A stretch of 27,417 nucleotides of DNA from DATJGS01 sp035494735. Its GTDB lineage: Bacteria; Eisenbacteria; RBG-16-71-46. Location of the stretch: contig DATJGS010000047.1 of assembly GCA_035494735.1 (NCBI GenBank), positions 1 to 27,417 on the forward strand. The letters run 5' to 3'. Positions 1 to 7,565 of this stretch are shown here, piece after piece; position 1 is the first letter of the stretch, and every line of letters begins with the position of its first letter. Made by a program: the position numbers and the translations under genes. The notes beneath the pieces are model-generated. The model made no database searches. It was not told where the DNA came from and saw only the letters and a program-made list of their open reading frames with translations.

Positions 1-942
1 GCGGACATCGTGACCCGCCTCGGCTTCGGCCCGCGCGTCGCCGAAGCCGTGCGCGCCCTGGACGAGCACTGGGACGGCGGCGGCCATCCGCACGGCCTGG
101 CCGGCTCCGAGATCCCGCTGCTCGCGCGCATCCTGTGCCTCGCGCAGACGCTGGAGGCGTTCCTCATGGTGGACGGTCCGTGCGCCGCGCTGGACATGGC
201 GCAACGGCGCTCCGGCCGCTGGTTCGATCCCATGCTCATCGAGGCGTGCCGCGGGATCGAACCCATGCTCGCGGAATGGTGCGCGCTCGACGAGCGCGGA
301 CTGGGCGCGGCGGTGCGCGATCGCGAGCCGGGCGGCGCGGCGCTCCTGGCCGGCGCGGGAACGCTCGATCGCATCGCCCACGGCTTCGCCGACGTCGTCG
401 ACGCCAAGTCGCCGTTCACGTCGCAGCACTCGCGACGCATGACGAACCTGTCGGTGCGTCTGGCCGAGTCGCTCGGGATGGACGGGCCGGCCTGCGCCGC
501 GCTGCGCCGCGCCGCGCTGCTCCACGACATCGGCAAGCTGTCCGTGCCGAACTCGATCCTCGACAAGCCGGGGCCGCTGACCGGCGACGAGTGGGAGGTC
601 GTGCGCCTGCACCCCTACTACACGCTGCGCATCCTCAGCCACATCCGCGGCTTCGAATCGCTGGCCGAAGTCGCGGCCGCGCACCACGAGCGGCTGGACG
701 GGCGCGGCTACTTCCGGGGCTTGAGCGGCGGCGAGGTGTCGCGCGAGGCGCGCATCCTGGCGACGGCCGACATCTTCGACGCGCTGACGTCGGCGCGCCC
801 GTATCGTCCTGCGCTGCCCGAGGAGGTCGCCATGCGTCTCATCGAGAAGGAACGCGGCCTCGGGCTGGATGGAGATTGCATCGACGCCCTCTCCGAGCTG
901 CTCGACCGCGCGGATCCGCGCGACCTCGCCGCCGCGGCTTGA
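1..942 (+). CDS. Tandem HD-GYP domain phosphohydrolase, 5'-truncated by the window edge
   Basis: The C-terminal half is a clear HD-GYP domain, a family that hydrolyses cyclic di-GMP. It shows HDIGK, a following LHP histidine, the pair HHERLDGRGY, and the DIFDALTSARPYR segment. The GYP signature reads GYF here. The first 60 residues resemble the end of another HD-GYP domain (EHWDGGGHPHGL followed by SEIPLLARI), so the protein probably holds two copies, the first degenerate (it lacks the HH pair). The reading frame is open back to base 1, so the real start lies upstream; the GTG at 10 is unlikely to be the start. Actinobacterial proteins of this architecture often end in a LuxR-type DNA-binding domain, but this one ends in an alanine run. 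It converges with the zinc-ribbon gene, leaving 23 bases between the two stop codons. A c-di-GMP phosphodiesterase role is inference. Confidence 0.85.
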   Translation, partial: ADIVTRLGFGPRVAEAVRALDEHWDGGGHPHGLAGSEIPLLARILCLAQTLEAFLMVDGPCAALDMAQRRSGRWFDPMLIEACRGIEPMLAEWCALDERGLGAAVRDREPGGAALLAGAGTLDRIAHGFADVVDAKSPFTSQHSRRMTNLSVRLAESLGMDGPACAALRRAALLHDIGKLSVPNSILDKPGPLTGDEWEVVRLHPYYTLRILSHIRGFESLAEVAAAHHERLDGRGYFRGLSGGEVSREARILATADIFDALTSARPYRPALPEEVAMRLIEKERGLGLDGDCIDALSELLDRADPRDLAAAA

Positions 943-965
943 CCGCGCCGCTCCTTCTTGAGCGT

Positions 966-1190
966 CTAGAAGTCGTATTCCTGGACGTCGCGCTCGGCCC
1001 GCGCCGTGCGCCTCAGCGCCGCGGTGTCGGTCGCGGCCAGCTCGACGTGCCCGCATGTCAGGCACACCCGCGCGGCCACGCCGCTGACGTGTCCCGGGTC
1101 CGAGGTCAGTTGCACTTCCGTCGGCGCGGCCAGATGAGCGGCCGCGAATTCCGAGCCGTTGCAGCGCGCGCAGTGCGCCCGCGAGGTCAT
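966..1190 (-). CDS. Small zinc-ribbon protein, last gene of the sdh operon
   Basis: This 74-residue protein has two CxxC knuckles, C7-ARC near the N terminus and C43-LTC at mid-length, the layout of a small zinc ribbon. The start ATG overlaps the sdhB stop by four bases (ATGA), which implies translational coupling and fixes the start. Its function is unknown. It could be an accessory or assembly factor for the dehydrogenase, or a coupled passenger. The residues between the two knuckles are hydrophobic/polar with no recognisable enzyme motif. The coding call rests on the overlap, the paired cysteines and good codon bias. Confidence 0.7.
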   Translation of the reverse strand: MTSRAHCARCNGSEFAAAHLAAPTEVQLTSDPGHVSGVAARVCLTCGHVELAATDTAALRRTARAERDVQEYDF

Positions 1191-1951
1191 GCCTCGTCCT
1201 TCTTGCCGAGTACGCGCCGCATCAGGCGGCGGAACGGATCGTAGAATCGGTCCACGACGCGCTCCTTGAGCGGAATGATGGCGTTGTCCGTGATGTGGAT
1301 CGACTCCGGACACACCTCGGTGCAGCACTTCGTGATGTTGCACAGCCCGAGCCCGGCGTGTTCGCGCGCGAACGGCAGCCGGTCCTCGCCGTCGATCGGA
1401 TGCATCTCGAGCGCGGCGATGCGCACGAAGAAGCGCGGCCCCGCGAACTGCTGCTTCATCTCGTGCGCGCGCAGCACATGGCACACATCCTGGCACAGAA
1501 AGCACTCGATGCACTTGCGGAATTCCTGCACGCGATCCACGTCGCTCTGCTGCCATTTCCACTCCGCGCCGGGCCGGGGCTTGAACGGCGCGATGCGCTT
1601 GTTGACGGCGTAGTTCCACGACACGTCCGTCACCAGGTCGCGGATCACCGGGAACGTCTTCATGGGCCGCACCGAGATCGGCTCGCCGGGCGCGAAGTGA
1701 TCCATGCGCGTCTTGCACATCAGCGCCGGCCGCCCGTTCACCTCGGCGCTGCACGATCCGCACTTGGCGGCCTTGCAGTTCCAGCGCACGGCGAGGTCGG
1801 GCGCGCGATGCGCCTGGATCCAGTGAATGGCGTCGAGCACGACCATGCCGGGCTCGACGGGCACTTCGTACTCGACTTCGCGGCCGCCGCTCCGGTCGCC
1901 GCGGTACACGCGCAGCTTGGCGGGCGCGGCGGACGGCGTGGAGACGTTCAT
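1187..1951 (-). CDS. sdhB: Succinate dehydrogenase iron-sulfur subunit, mycobacterial Sdh1 type
   Basis: This 254-residue subunit passes electrons from the flavin in SdhA to the membrane anchor through three iron-sulfur clusters. Cysteine ligands are visible for all of them. The [2Fe-2S] ligands are in WNCKAAKCGSC (C59, C64, C67) with C79. The second group is CIECFLCQDVCHV (C147, C150, C153, C157), with His where many homologues have Pro. The third is CNITKCCTEVCP (C204 onward). The CIECFLC and LCNITKCCTEVCP blocks closely resemble mycobacterial Sdh1 subunit B as I remember it. The ATG overlaps the sdhA stop by four bases, and its own stop overlaps the next gene the same way. Length is normal for the family. 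Confidence 0.95.
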   Translation of the reverse strand: MNVSTPSAAPAKLRVYRGDRSGGREVEYEVPVEPGMVVLDAIHWIQAHRAPDLAVRWNCKAAKCGSCSAEVNGRPALMCKTRMDHFAPGEPISVRPMKTFPVIRDLVTDVSWNYAVNKRIAPFKPRPGAEWKWQQSDVDRVQEFRKCIECFLCQDVCHVLRAHEMKQQFAGPRFFVRIAALEMHPIDGEDRLPFAREHAGLGLCNITKCCTEVCPESIHITDNAIIPLKERVVDRFYDPFRRLMRRVLGKKDEA

Positions 1952-3771
1952 CCGACCTTCTCCTTCGCGGGCTCGAACAGGCTCTTCAGATTCTCGGGCA
2001 TGGCCGGGAGCGGCGTCGGCGTGACCGACATGCCGCCCGGGGTCTGGCGCGTGCAATGGTTGACCGCGCCGAACGCCGGATCGGTCGCTGTGAAGTCGAT
2101 CCGCGAGTGCGCCCCGCGGCTCTCCTTGCGCAGCAGGGCCGAGCGCGTGATCGACTCGGACACGAGCAGCATGTTCTCGAGATCGCGCGCCAGGTGCCAT
2201 CCCGGGTTGAACATGCGCGAACCCTCGACGCGCACCGCCGCGGCCCGGACCTTCAGGCGCTCCAACTCCTCGAGCGCCTGCGTGAGATCGGCCTCGACGC
2301 GGAAGATGCCGACGAGCCGGTCCATGCACTCCTGCAGCGCGTGGTGCACGTCGTACGGCGTCTCGCCGCTCGTGCGCTCGAACGGCGCGAGCAGCGCGCG
2401 CGTCTCGCTCTCGACCTCGGCGCCCGACACCGCCGGCAGCGCGGGCAGCGCGCGCGCGTACGCCGCGGCTGCGGCGCCGGCGCGGCGGCCGAACACGAGC
2501 AGGTCGGACAGCGAATTGCCACCGAGTCGGTTCGCGCCGTGGAGTCCGGCCGCCGCCTCCCCGGCCGCGAACAGCCCGGCCACGGTGGCCGCGCCGGTGT
2601 CGGGCTCGACACGGATGCCGCCCATCATGTAGTGCGTGGTCGGACCGACTTCCATGGGCTTCTGCGTGATGTCGACGTCGGCCAGTTCGAGGAACTGGTG
2701 ATACATGGACGGCAGCTTCTTCTTCACGCGGTCGGCCGGCAGGTAGCTGATGTCGAGGAACGCGCCGCCGTGCGGCGAGCCGCGGCCTTCCTTGACCTCG
2801 GTGTAGATGGCGCGCGCCACGTTGTCGCGCGTGCTCAGCTCGGGCGGCCGGCGCGCATCGGTCTGCTTGCCGGCGACGGAGGCGTCGAGCCAGCGCCGCG
2901 CCTCGGCCTCGTCGCTCGCGTATTCGTGGCGGCGGTTCTCGGGCAGGTACTTCCACATGAAGCGCTCGCCGTTCGCGTTCCTCAGCACGCCGCCTTCGCC
3001 GCGCACGCCTTCGGTGACGAGGATGCCCATCACGCCGGGCGGCCACACCATGCCCGTGGGATGGAACTGCAGGAACTCCATGTCGATCAGTTCCGCGCCC
3101 GCGCGGTACGCGAGCGACTGGCCGTCGCCCGTGTACTCCCATGAGTTCGACGTCACGCGATACGCCTTGCCGACGCCGCCGGTGGCCAGCACCACGGCGC
3201 GCGCGCGGAACAGCACGAAACGGCCGGTTTCGCGCCAGTAGCCGAGCGCGCCGGAGATGCGGTCGCCGTCCTTCAGCAGGCGCGTGATCGTGCACTCCAT
3301 GTACACGTCGAAGCCCTGATGCACGCCGCGATCCTGGAGCGTGCGGATCATCTCGAGCCCGGTGCGGTCGCCGACGTGGGCGAGACGCTTCCAGGTGTGC
3401 CCGCCGAACGCTCGCTGGAGAATCCGCCCGTCCGGCGTGCGATCGAACAGCGCGCCCCACTGCTCCAGTTCGCGCACGCGATCGGGGGCCTCCTGGGCGT
3501 GGATCTGCGCCATGCGCCAGTGGTTCAGGAACGAGCCGCCTTTCATCGTGTCCTTGAAGTGCGTCTCCCAGCCGTCCTGCGGATCGAGGTGGGCCAGCGC
3601 CGCGGCGATGCCGCCTTCGGCCATCACCGTGTGCGCCTTGCCGAGCAGGGACTTGCACACGAGGCCGACCGACGCGCCGGCGGACGACGCCTCGATCGCG
3701 GCGCGCAGCCCGGCGCCGCCGGCGCCGATCACCAGCACGTCGTGGTCGTGGGTCTCGATCGACTCGCTCAC
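1948..3771 (-). CDS. sdhA: Succinate dehydrogenase/fumarate reductase flavoprotein subunit
   Basis: This 607-residue flavoprotein oxidises succinate to fumarate. It has an N-terminal dinucleotide fold (VIGAGGAGLRAA), the KAHTVMAEGG segment whose His47 is the expected covalent FAD attachment site, the substrate-region motif FHPTG, a RGEGG loop, and the FAD-binding segment GLHGANRLGGNSL. The start is a GTG that overlaps the sdhC stop by four bases (GTGA). Other in-frame starts upstream lie inside sdhC, so 3771 is preferred. Gene order C-A-B with all three genes coupled implies stoichiometric expression from one promoter upstream of sdhC. Confidence 0.95.
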   Translation of the reverse strand: MSESIETHDHDVLVIGAGGAGLRAAIEASSAGASVGLVCKSLLGKAHTVMAEGGIAAALAHLDPQDGWETHFKDTMKGGSFLNHWRMAQIHAQEAPDRVRELEQWGALFDRTPDGRILQRAFGGHTWKRLAHVGDRTGLEMIRTLQDRGVHQGFDVYMECTITRLLKDGDRISGALGYWRETGRFVLFRARAVVLATGGVGKAYRVTSNSWEYTGDGQSLAYRAGAELIDMEFLQFHPTGMVWPPGVMGILVTEGVRGEGGVLRNANGERFMWKYLPENRRHEYASDEAEARRWLDASVAGKQTDARRPPELSTRDNVARAIYTEVKEGRGSPHGGAFLDISYLPADRVKKKLPSMYHQFLELADVDITQKPMEVGPTTHYMMGGIRVEPDTGAATVAGLFAAGEAAAGLHGANRLGGNSLSDLLVFGRRAGAAAAAYARALPALPAVSGAEVESETRALLAPFERTSGETPYDVHHALQECMDRLVGIFRVEADLTQALEELERLKVRAAAVRVEGSRMFNPGWHLARDLENMLLVSESITRSALLRKESRGAHSRIDFTATDPAFGAVNHCTRQTPGGMSVTPTPLPAMPENLKSLFEPAKEKVG

Positions 3772-4577
3772 AGCAGCCTCGGATCGTGGATCAGCCCGAG
3801 CGCGCACAGGCGCACGTAGAAGTCCGCGAAGCACACGAAGAACAGACTCCACCACGCCCACGCCATGTGGTGCCCGTTCAGCCACGTCGAGGCCAGCCAC
3901 ACCCGGCGCCGCGGGCCGCCCGCCACGACGCACGAGAAGCAGTCGACGCGGCCGCCGAGCAGGTGGCGGATCGAGTGGCAGGAGAACGTGTAGAACGTGA
4001 GCAGCATGTTGCTGGCCAGCAGCACGAGCGAGCCGACGCCGATGCCGAAGCGGCCGTCGAACGTGAACCCGCGCACGATGTCGAGCCACAGGAAGAACAG
4101 GATCGGGATCGCCAGGTAGATCATGAAGCGGTGGATGTTCTGGAGGATGAACGGAAACTTCGTCTCGCCCGAATAGCCCTTGCGCGGCTCGCCGACCGCG
4201 CACGCGACCGGGTCCGCGAAGAACGCGCGGTAGTAGGCCTTGCGGTAGTAGTAGCAGGTGCCGCGAAACCCGAGCGGCGCGCCGAGCACGAGGAGCGCCG
4301 GCGACAGCGGCCACCACTTGGGTTTCATGAGTGGCGAGTAGAACGGCGACAGGTAGTGGCCGAACGCGTAGTCGCGGCCCTGAAACGCGGCCCACGTCGC
4401 GTACGCGCCGAGGATCGCCAGCGCCAGGCCCTGGACGAGCGGCTGCACCCACCACGCGTCGGTCCGCTCGGTGCGCCCGAACGGTTCGCCGTACGCGCGG
4501 CCGCGCGTCGCCGGGTCGGCTGCGCCCATCGCCGGGGCGCCGGTGGTGCTGCTGAACTGGCGTTGCGGACCGTTCAT
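3768..4577 (-). CDS. sdhC: Succinate dehydrogenase membrane anchor, type F-like, with a possible cluster-binding motif
   Basis: This 269-residue protein has about five hydrophobic segments (roughly residues 43-65, 90-106, 148-170, 177-200 and 236-262) and sits first in the sdh operon, so it is the quinone-reducing membrane subunit. It is long for a classical SdhC (about 120-130 residues) and matches the single large anchor of mycobacterial Sdh1. Around the end of segment four it carries C200-H201, H205, C213 and C216 (SCHSIRHLLGG then DCFSC). M. smegmatis Sdh1 has been reported to hold a membrane-embedded Rieske-type [2Fe-2S] cluster; whether these residues serve that role is inference. The start ATG is preceded by GAGGAA about 8 bases upstream, and an extended -10 box lies about 53 bases upstream. 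Confidence 0.88.
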   Translation of the reverse strand: MNGPQRQFSSTTGAPAMGAADPATRGRAYGEPFGRTERTDAWWVQPLVQGLALAILGAYATWAAFQGRDYAFGHYLSPFYSPLMKPKWWPLSPALLVLGAPLGFRGTCYYYRKAYYRAFFADPVACAVGEPRKGYSGETKFPFILQNIHRFMIYLAIPILFFLWLDIVRGFTFDGRFGIGVGSLVLLASNMLLTFYTFSCHSIRHLLGGRVDCFSCVVAGGPRRRVWLASTWLNGHHMAWAWWSLFFVCFADFYVRLCALGLIHDPRLL

Positions 4578-4629
4578 GCGCGTTCCTCGCGGCGTGAGCG
4601 ATGTGCGACGTGCCGTTTAGGGAAGCGGC

Positions 4630-4638
4630 AGCCTAGCA
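4630..4638 (-). promoter_or_regulatory. Extended -10 promoter element for the sdh operon
   Basis: The minus strand reads TGCTAGGCT here, fitting the extended -10 form TGnTAnnnT, about 53 bases before the sdhC ATG. No good -35 hexamer is seen 16-18 bases upstream, which is acceptable for extended -10 promoters. The same form recurs before four other genes in the window. Confidence 0.5.
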
Positions 4639-4690
4639 TTTCCCGCGCGCACGTTGGAAGGTTCGCGGGCCGCTCGCTCGAGCGTTCCCG

Positions 4691-4704
4691 GCGCCGCGCG
4701 GCGC
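4691..4704 (-). terminator. Weak hairpin downstream of the YeiH-family gene
   Basis: GCGCC and GGCGC form a 5-bp stem around a GCGC loop, 23 bases after the exporter stop codon on the minus strand. There is no T tract, so termination is only suggested by position. Confidence 0.3.
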
Positions 4705-4726
4705 ATTTCGCCGGCGTGCGCCCGGG

Positions 4727-5773
4727 TTACACGCACAGCCAGCGCGCGAGCGCGAGCGACAACGCGGACAGGAACACCCATTGCGCAGCGCCCGCGGCGA
4801 TGGGGCGCAGGCCGGCGCGCTTCAGGTCGGCGAATCCGGTCTGCAGCCCGACGCCCGCCATCCCGACGCACAGCAGCCACAAGTCGCCGGTCTTGAGCAG
4901 CTCGAGCCATGGCTTCGGGATGACGCCCAGCGTGTTCAGCACGGCAAACGCCACGAACAGCACCAGGAACCACGGCAGCGGCGCGACGCGCGCCGTTCCT
5001 GCCGCGCGATGCTGGTGGCGCAGCGACCAGCCGAGATACAGCACGACCGGCGCGAGCAGCGCGATGCGCGCGAGCTTGACCACGGTGGCGACGCGCGCGG
5101 CCTCGTCGCCGATCGCGAACGCGGCGGCCACCACCTGCGCCATCTCGTGCAGGCTGGCGCCGGTCCACACGCCGTACGTGAACTCGCGAAGCGCGAGCGG
5201 GCCGTGCAGCAGCGGATAGATCACGATGCCGAGCGTGCCGAAGAGCGTGATCACGGCGATGGCCAGCGCCGAGTCGCGCTTTTCGCCCTGCACCACGCTG
5301 TCGGCCGCGACGACGGCCGACGCGCCGCAGATCGCGCCACCGACGCCGAGCAGCAGGCCGAGCTTCTCGGGCACGCCGAGACGGCGCGCGATCCACCAGC
5401 CGAACACGAGCGCGCCGAACGTGGAGACCACGACGACGACGAGTGCGGGCGCGCCGATGGCCCACAGCTCCGAGAGGCTGAGCCGGAATCCCAGCCCCGC
5501 GACCGCCCAGCGCAGGACCGGCCGTTGCGCGGTGCGGATGCCGGGCAGCGTGGCCTCGGGGAGCGGCAGCACCGTGCGCAGCAGCATGCCGACGAGAATG
5601 ACCAGCAGCAGCGCGCTGACGTGCGTGTGCGTCTTGACCCACGGCACGTCGGCCAGCCACACCGCGAGCGCCGCGAGCGCCGCGGCCAGACCCAAGCCGG
5701 GCAGGAGGGCCAGGACCGACGCACGTGGCGACGGCGGCGCGGCGGGCGCCGCGGGGGCGGCGTCGGCGTTCAC
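4727..5773 (-). CDS. YeiH-family (UPF0324) putative sulfate/sulfite exporter
   Basis: This 348-residue polytopic membrane protein has about ten hydrophobic helices and the hallmark segments of the YeiH/UPF0324 family: GGAICGASAVVA near the middle and GASLHEMAQVVAA further on. Family members are annotated as putative sulfate exporters and are often found in pathways that release sulfite or sulfate from organosulfur compounds; transport has rarely been measured directly. The chosen start is GTG at 5773, followed by an Ala/Pro-rich cytoplasmic stretch; an internal start cannot be excluded because no strong ribosome binding site is seen. It follows the cysteine dioxygenase gene by 43 bases on the same strand, so the two are probably one transcript. 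That context favours export of the sulfur oxyanion produced by cysteine breakdown. Confidence 0.85.
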   Translation of the reverse strand: MNADAAPAAPAAPPSPRASVLALLPGLGLAAALAALAVWLADVPWVKTHTHVSALLLVILVGMLLRTVLPLPEATLPGIRTAQRPVLRWAVAGLGFRLSLSELWAIGAPALVVVVVSTFGALVFGWWIARRLGVPEKLGLLLGVGGAICGASAVVAADSVVQGEKRDSALAIAVITLFGTLGIVIYPLLHGPLALREFTYGVWTGASLHEMAQVVAAAFAIGDEAARVATVVKLARIALLAPVVLYLGWSLRHQHRAAGTARVAPLPWFLVLFVAFAVLNTLGVIPKPWLELLKTGDLWLLCVGMAGVGLQTGFADLKRAGLRPIAAGAAQWVFLSALSLALARWLCV

Positions 5774-5816
5774 GCGGGCCGGGCGCCGGGACGCGGGCGC
5801 GGCTTGGGGCCCCGCG

Positions 5817-6392
5817 TCACGCGGTGTAGCTCAGCTCGCGATACTTGCGCAGGTAGCCGCCGTCGACCGGATCGAAGATGTGGCAGTACGTCATCTCGCC
5901 GCCGTACACGTGCAGCGTGATGGACGGCGAGTCGTCGGCGTTCTCGAGCACGTGGTATTCGAACGGCGGGATCAGCGCGCCGGCTTCGCCGACGCCGGCC
6001 ATGACCACGTTCTCGCGCGCGAACTGCACGACGTCGCGCTCCGGATCCCCGCCGCGCACCGAGTACGACGTGACGCGAATGCGCCCGCGGTACACGCACT
6101 CGACGCACCACGTGCCGGCGTGATCGTGCAGCGGCGTGCCCTGGCCGCGGTCCCACACCATGGCGAGGACGGTGTAGCGGTTCTGCGCGTCGCGGTGCAT
6201 GAGGCGGCGCGCGTAGCGGTCGGGCGCGGGCACGAGGTACTGCGGCTCCACGAACTGCTCGCCGCTCTGCACCACGTCGACCAGCACCTTCTTCACGTTG
6301 CGACATCGCTCGGCGTCGTCGCGGGCGGCGACGGCTTCGTCCAGCCGCCGGATCAGCTCGTCGACTTTGGACGTGCGGGGCATCGTGCTCAT
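5817..6392 (-). CDS. Cysteine dioxygenase, Arg-type cupin
   Basis: This 191-residue cupin should add O2 to the thiol of cysteine, giving cysteine sulfinate. The mononuclear iron ligands are visible as H89 and H91 (PLHDH) and H147 (YHVLEN). C96, five residues after H91, and Y163 (in LHVY) correspond to the Cys-Tyr crosslink pair of mammalian enzyme (C93, Y157). Y60 and R62 (YAR) match the tyrosine and carboxylate-binding arginine of cysteine dioxygenase, which argues against a 3-mercaptopropionate dioxygenase with Gln at that place. T159 replaces the usual Ser of the Ser-His-Tyr triad. ATG at 6392 has AAGGAGGG 8 bases upstream, preferred over ATG at 6383. A TGGTACCAT promoter box sits 27 bases upstream. 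The YeiH exporter follows. Confidence 0.88.
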   Translation of the reverse strand: MSTMPRTSKVDELIRRLDEAVAARDDAERCRNVKKVLVDVVQSGEQFVEPQYLVPAPDRYARRLMHRDAQNRYTVLAMVWDRGQGTPLHDHAGTWCVECVYRGRIRVTSYSVRGGDPERDVVQFARENVVMAGVGEAGALIPPFEYHVLENADDSPSITLHVYGGEMTYCHIFDPVDGGYLRKYRELSYTA

Positions 6393-6418
6393 GGCTCGGA
6401 CCCTCCTTCGCGCCGCCG

Positions 6419-6427
6419 ATGGTACCA
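6419..6427 (-). promoter_or_regulatory. Extended -10 promoter element for the cysteine dioxygenase/exporter unit
   Basis: The minus strand reads TGGTACCAT, matching TGnTAnnnT, 27 bases before the ATG and just upstream of the AAGGAGGG ribosome binding site. It lies in the 66-base gap after the antiporter gene, so the sulfur unit probably has its own promoter. Confidence 0.5.
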
Positions 6428-6458
6428 GACCGGCCGGGCCCGCCTCAGCACCCGCGCG

Positions 6459-7565
6459 TCACGGCAGATGGAAGAACGCGAGCGCGAGCACGCCGTACAC
6501 GGCGAGCAGCAGCGCCCCCTCCAGCCACGTGGTTTCGCCGTCCTGCGCGACGAGATTGACGACGCCCACGGCGATCGCGACCGCCAGCACTTCGAACAGC
6601 GTGAAACGCAGGTCCATCGCTCCGTACGGCAGGAGGGTCGACGCGAACACCAGCAGCGGCGCGACGAACAGAGCGATCTGCGTGCTCGATCCGACGGCGA
6701 TGTGGAACGCCAGGTCCATCTGATCGCGGGCGGCCGCGATCACGGCCGTCGCGTGTTCGGCGGCGTTGCCGATGATCGCCACCACGATGACGCCGACGAA
6801 CACCTGGGTGAGCCCGAGCGCGTGCGCGGCCTCCTCGACGGCGCCGACCAGCAGCTCGCTCATCCAGGCGACGAGCGCGGTGGCCACGAGCAGCGCGACC
6901 AGCTCGCGCACGGGCACGCCGCGGGGCGCCGCGCCGGCCGCCGGCGCGTGGGCCGAGCCGCGGTACAGGTGCCGGTGCGTGCGCAGGCTGAACACCAGGC
7001 TCAGCACGTAGGCCACGAACAGCACGCTCGCGATCTCGAGCGACAGGTGGCGCTCGAGCGCGGTGGGCGGCAGCGCCGCCATCGATCCCGCCGAGACCCA
7101 ATGGAACATGGCCGGGATCACGAGGCCGATCGCGGCGAGCGCGAGCAGCGTCGAGCTGGCGGCGGCCGCGGCGCGATCGAACGTCTGGCGCTCGCGGCGC
7201 GCGCCGCCGGCCACGATCGCGAGGCCGAGCACGAGCAGCACGTTGCCGATGATCGAGCCGGTCAGGCTGGCCTTGACCACGTCGTAGAGGCCGCGCTGCA
7301 TCGCGGCCAGCGCGATGATCAGCTCGGCCGCGTTGCCGAACGTCGCGTTCAGCAGGCCGCCGACGCCGGCGCCGAGGCGCGCCGCCAGACGCTCGGTGGC
7401 CTCGCCCATGAGTCCGGCGAGCGGCACGATGGCGAGCGCGGAGAGCGCGAACACGGCGACGCCGCCCCAGCCGCGCCACGCGGCGAGCGCCGCGAGCGGC
7501 ACGGCGAGCAGCAGCACGTGGCGGACCCCGAGACGCGGGCCCTCGCGCGCGGCCACGACGCTCAC
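6459..7565 (-). CDS. Ca2+/H+ antiporter, CAX family
   Basis: This 368-residue membrane protein is a CaCA-superfamily cation/proton exchanger. The two inverted alpha repeats are clear: NATFGNAAELIIALAAM near residue 75 and GNAAEHATAVIAAARDQM in the second half, each with the acidic residue that coordinates the cation. A GNVLLVLG segment follows the first. About 11 hydrophobic helices can be counted, and the length is typical. The start is a GTG whose last base pairs overlap the TGA of the upstream phosphatase gene (GTGA), so it is translationally coupled to it. Likely role: calcium extrusion across the inner membrane using proton influx. Confidence 0.9.
   Translation of the reverse strand: MSVVAAREGPRLGVRHVLLLAVPLAALAAWRGWGGVAVFALSALAIVPLAGLMGEATERLAARLGAGVGGLLNATFGNAAELIIALAAMQRGLYDVVKASLTGSIIGNVLLVLGLAIVAGGARRERQTFDRAAAAASSTLLALAAIGLVIPAMFHWVSAGSMAALPPTALERHLSLEIASVLFVAYVLSLVFSLRTHRHLYRGSAHAPAAGAAPRGVPVRELVALLVATALVAWMSELLVGAVEEAAHALGLTQVFVGVIVVAIIGNAAEHATAVIAAARDQMDLAFHIAVGSSTQIALFVAPLLVFASTLLPYGAMDLRFTLFEVLAVAIAVGVVNLVAQDGETTWLEGALLLAVYGVLALAFFHLP

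Noticed and set aside
5817..6392. 3-mercaptopropionate dioxygenase
   Set aside because: The Arg at position 62 and the C96/Y163 pair match cysteine dioxygenase rather than the Gln-type thiol dioxygenases.
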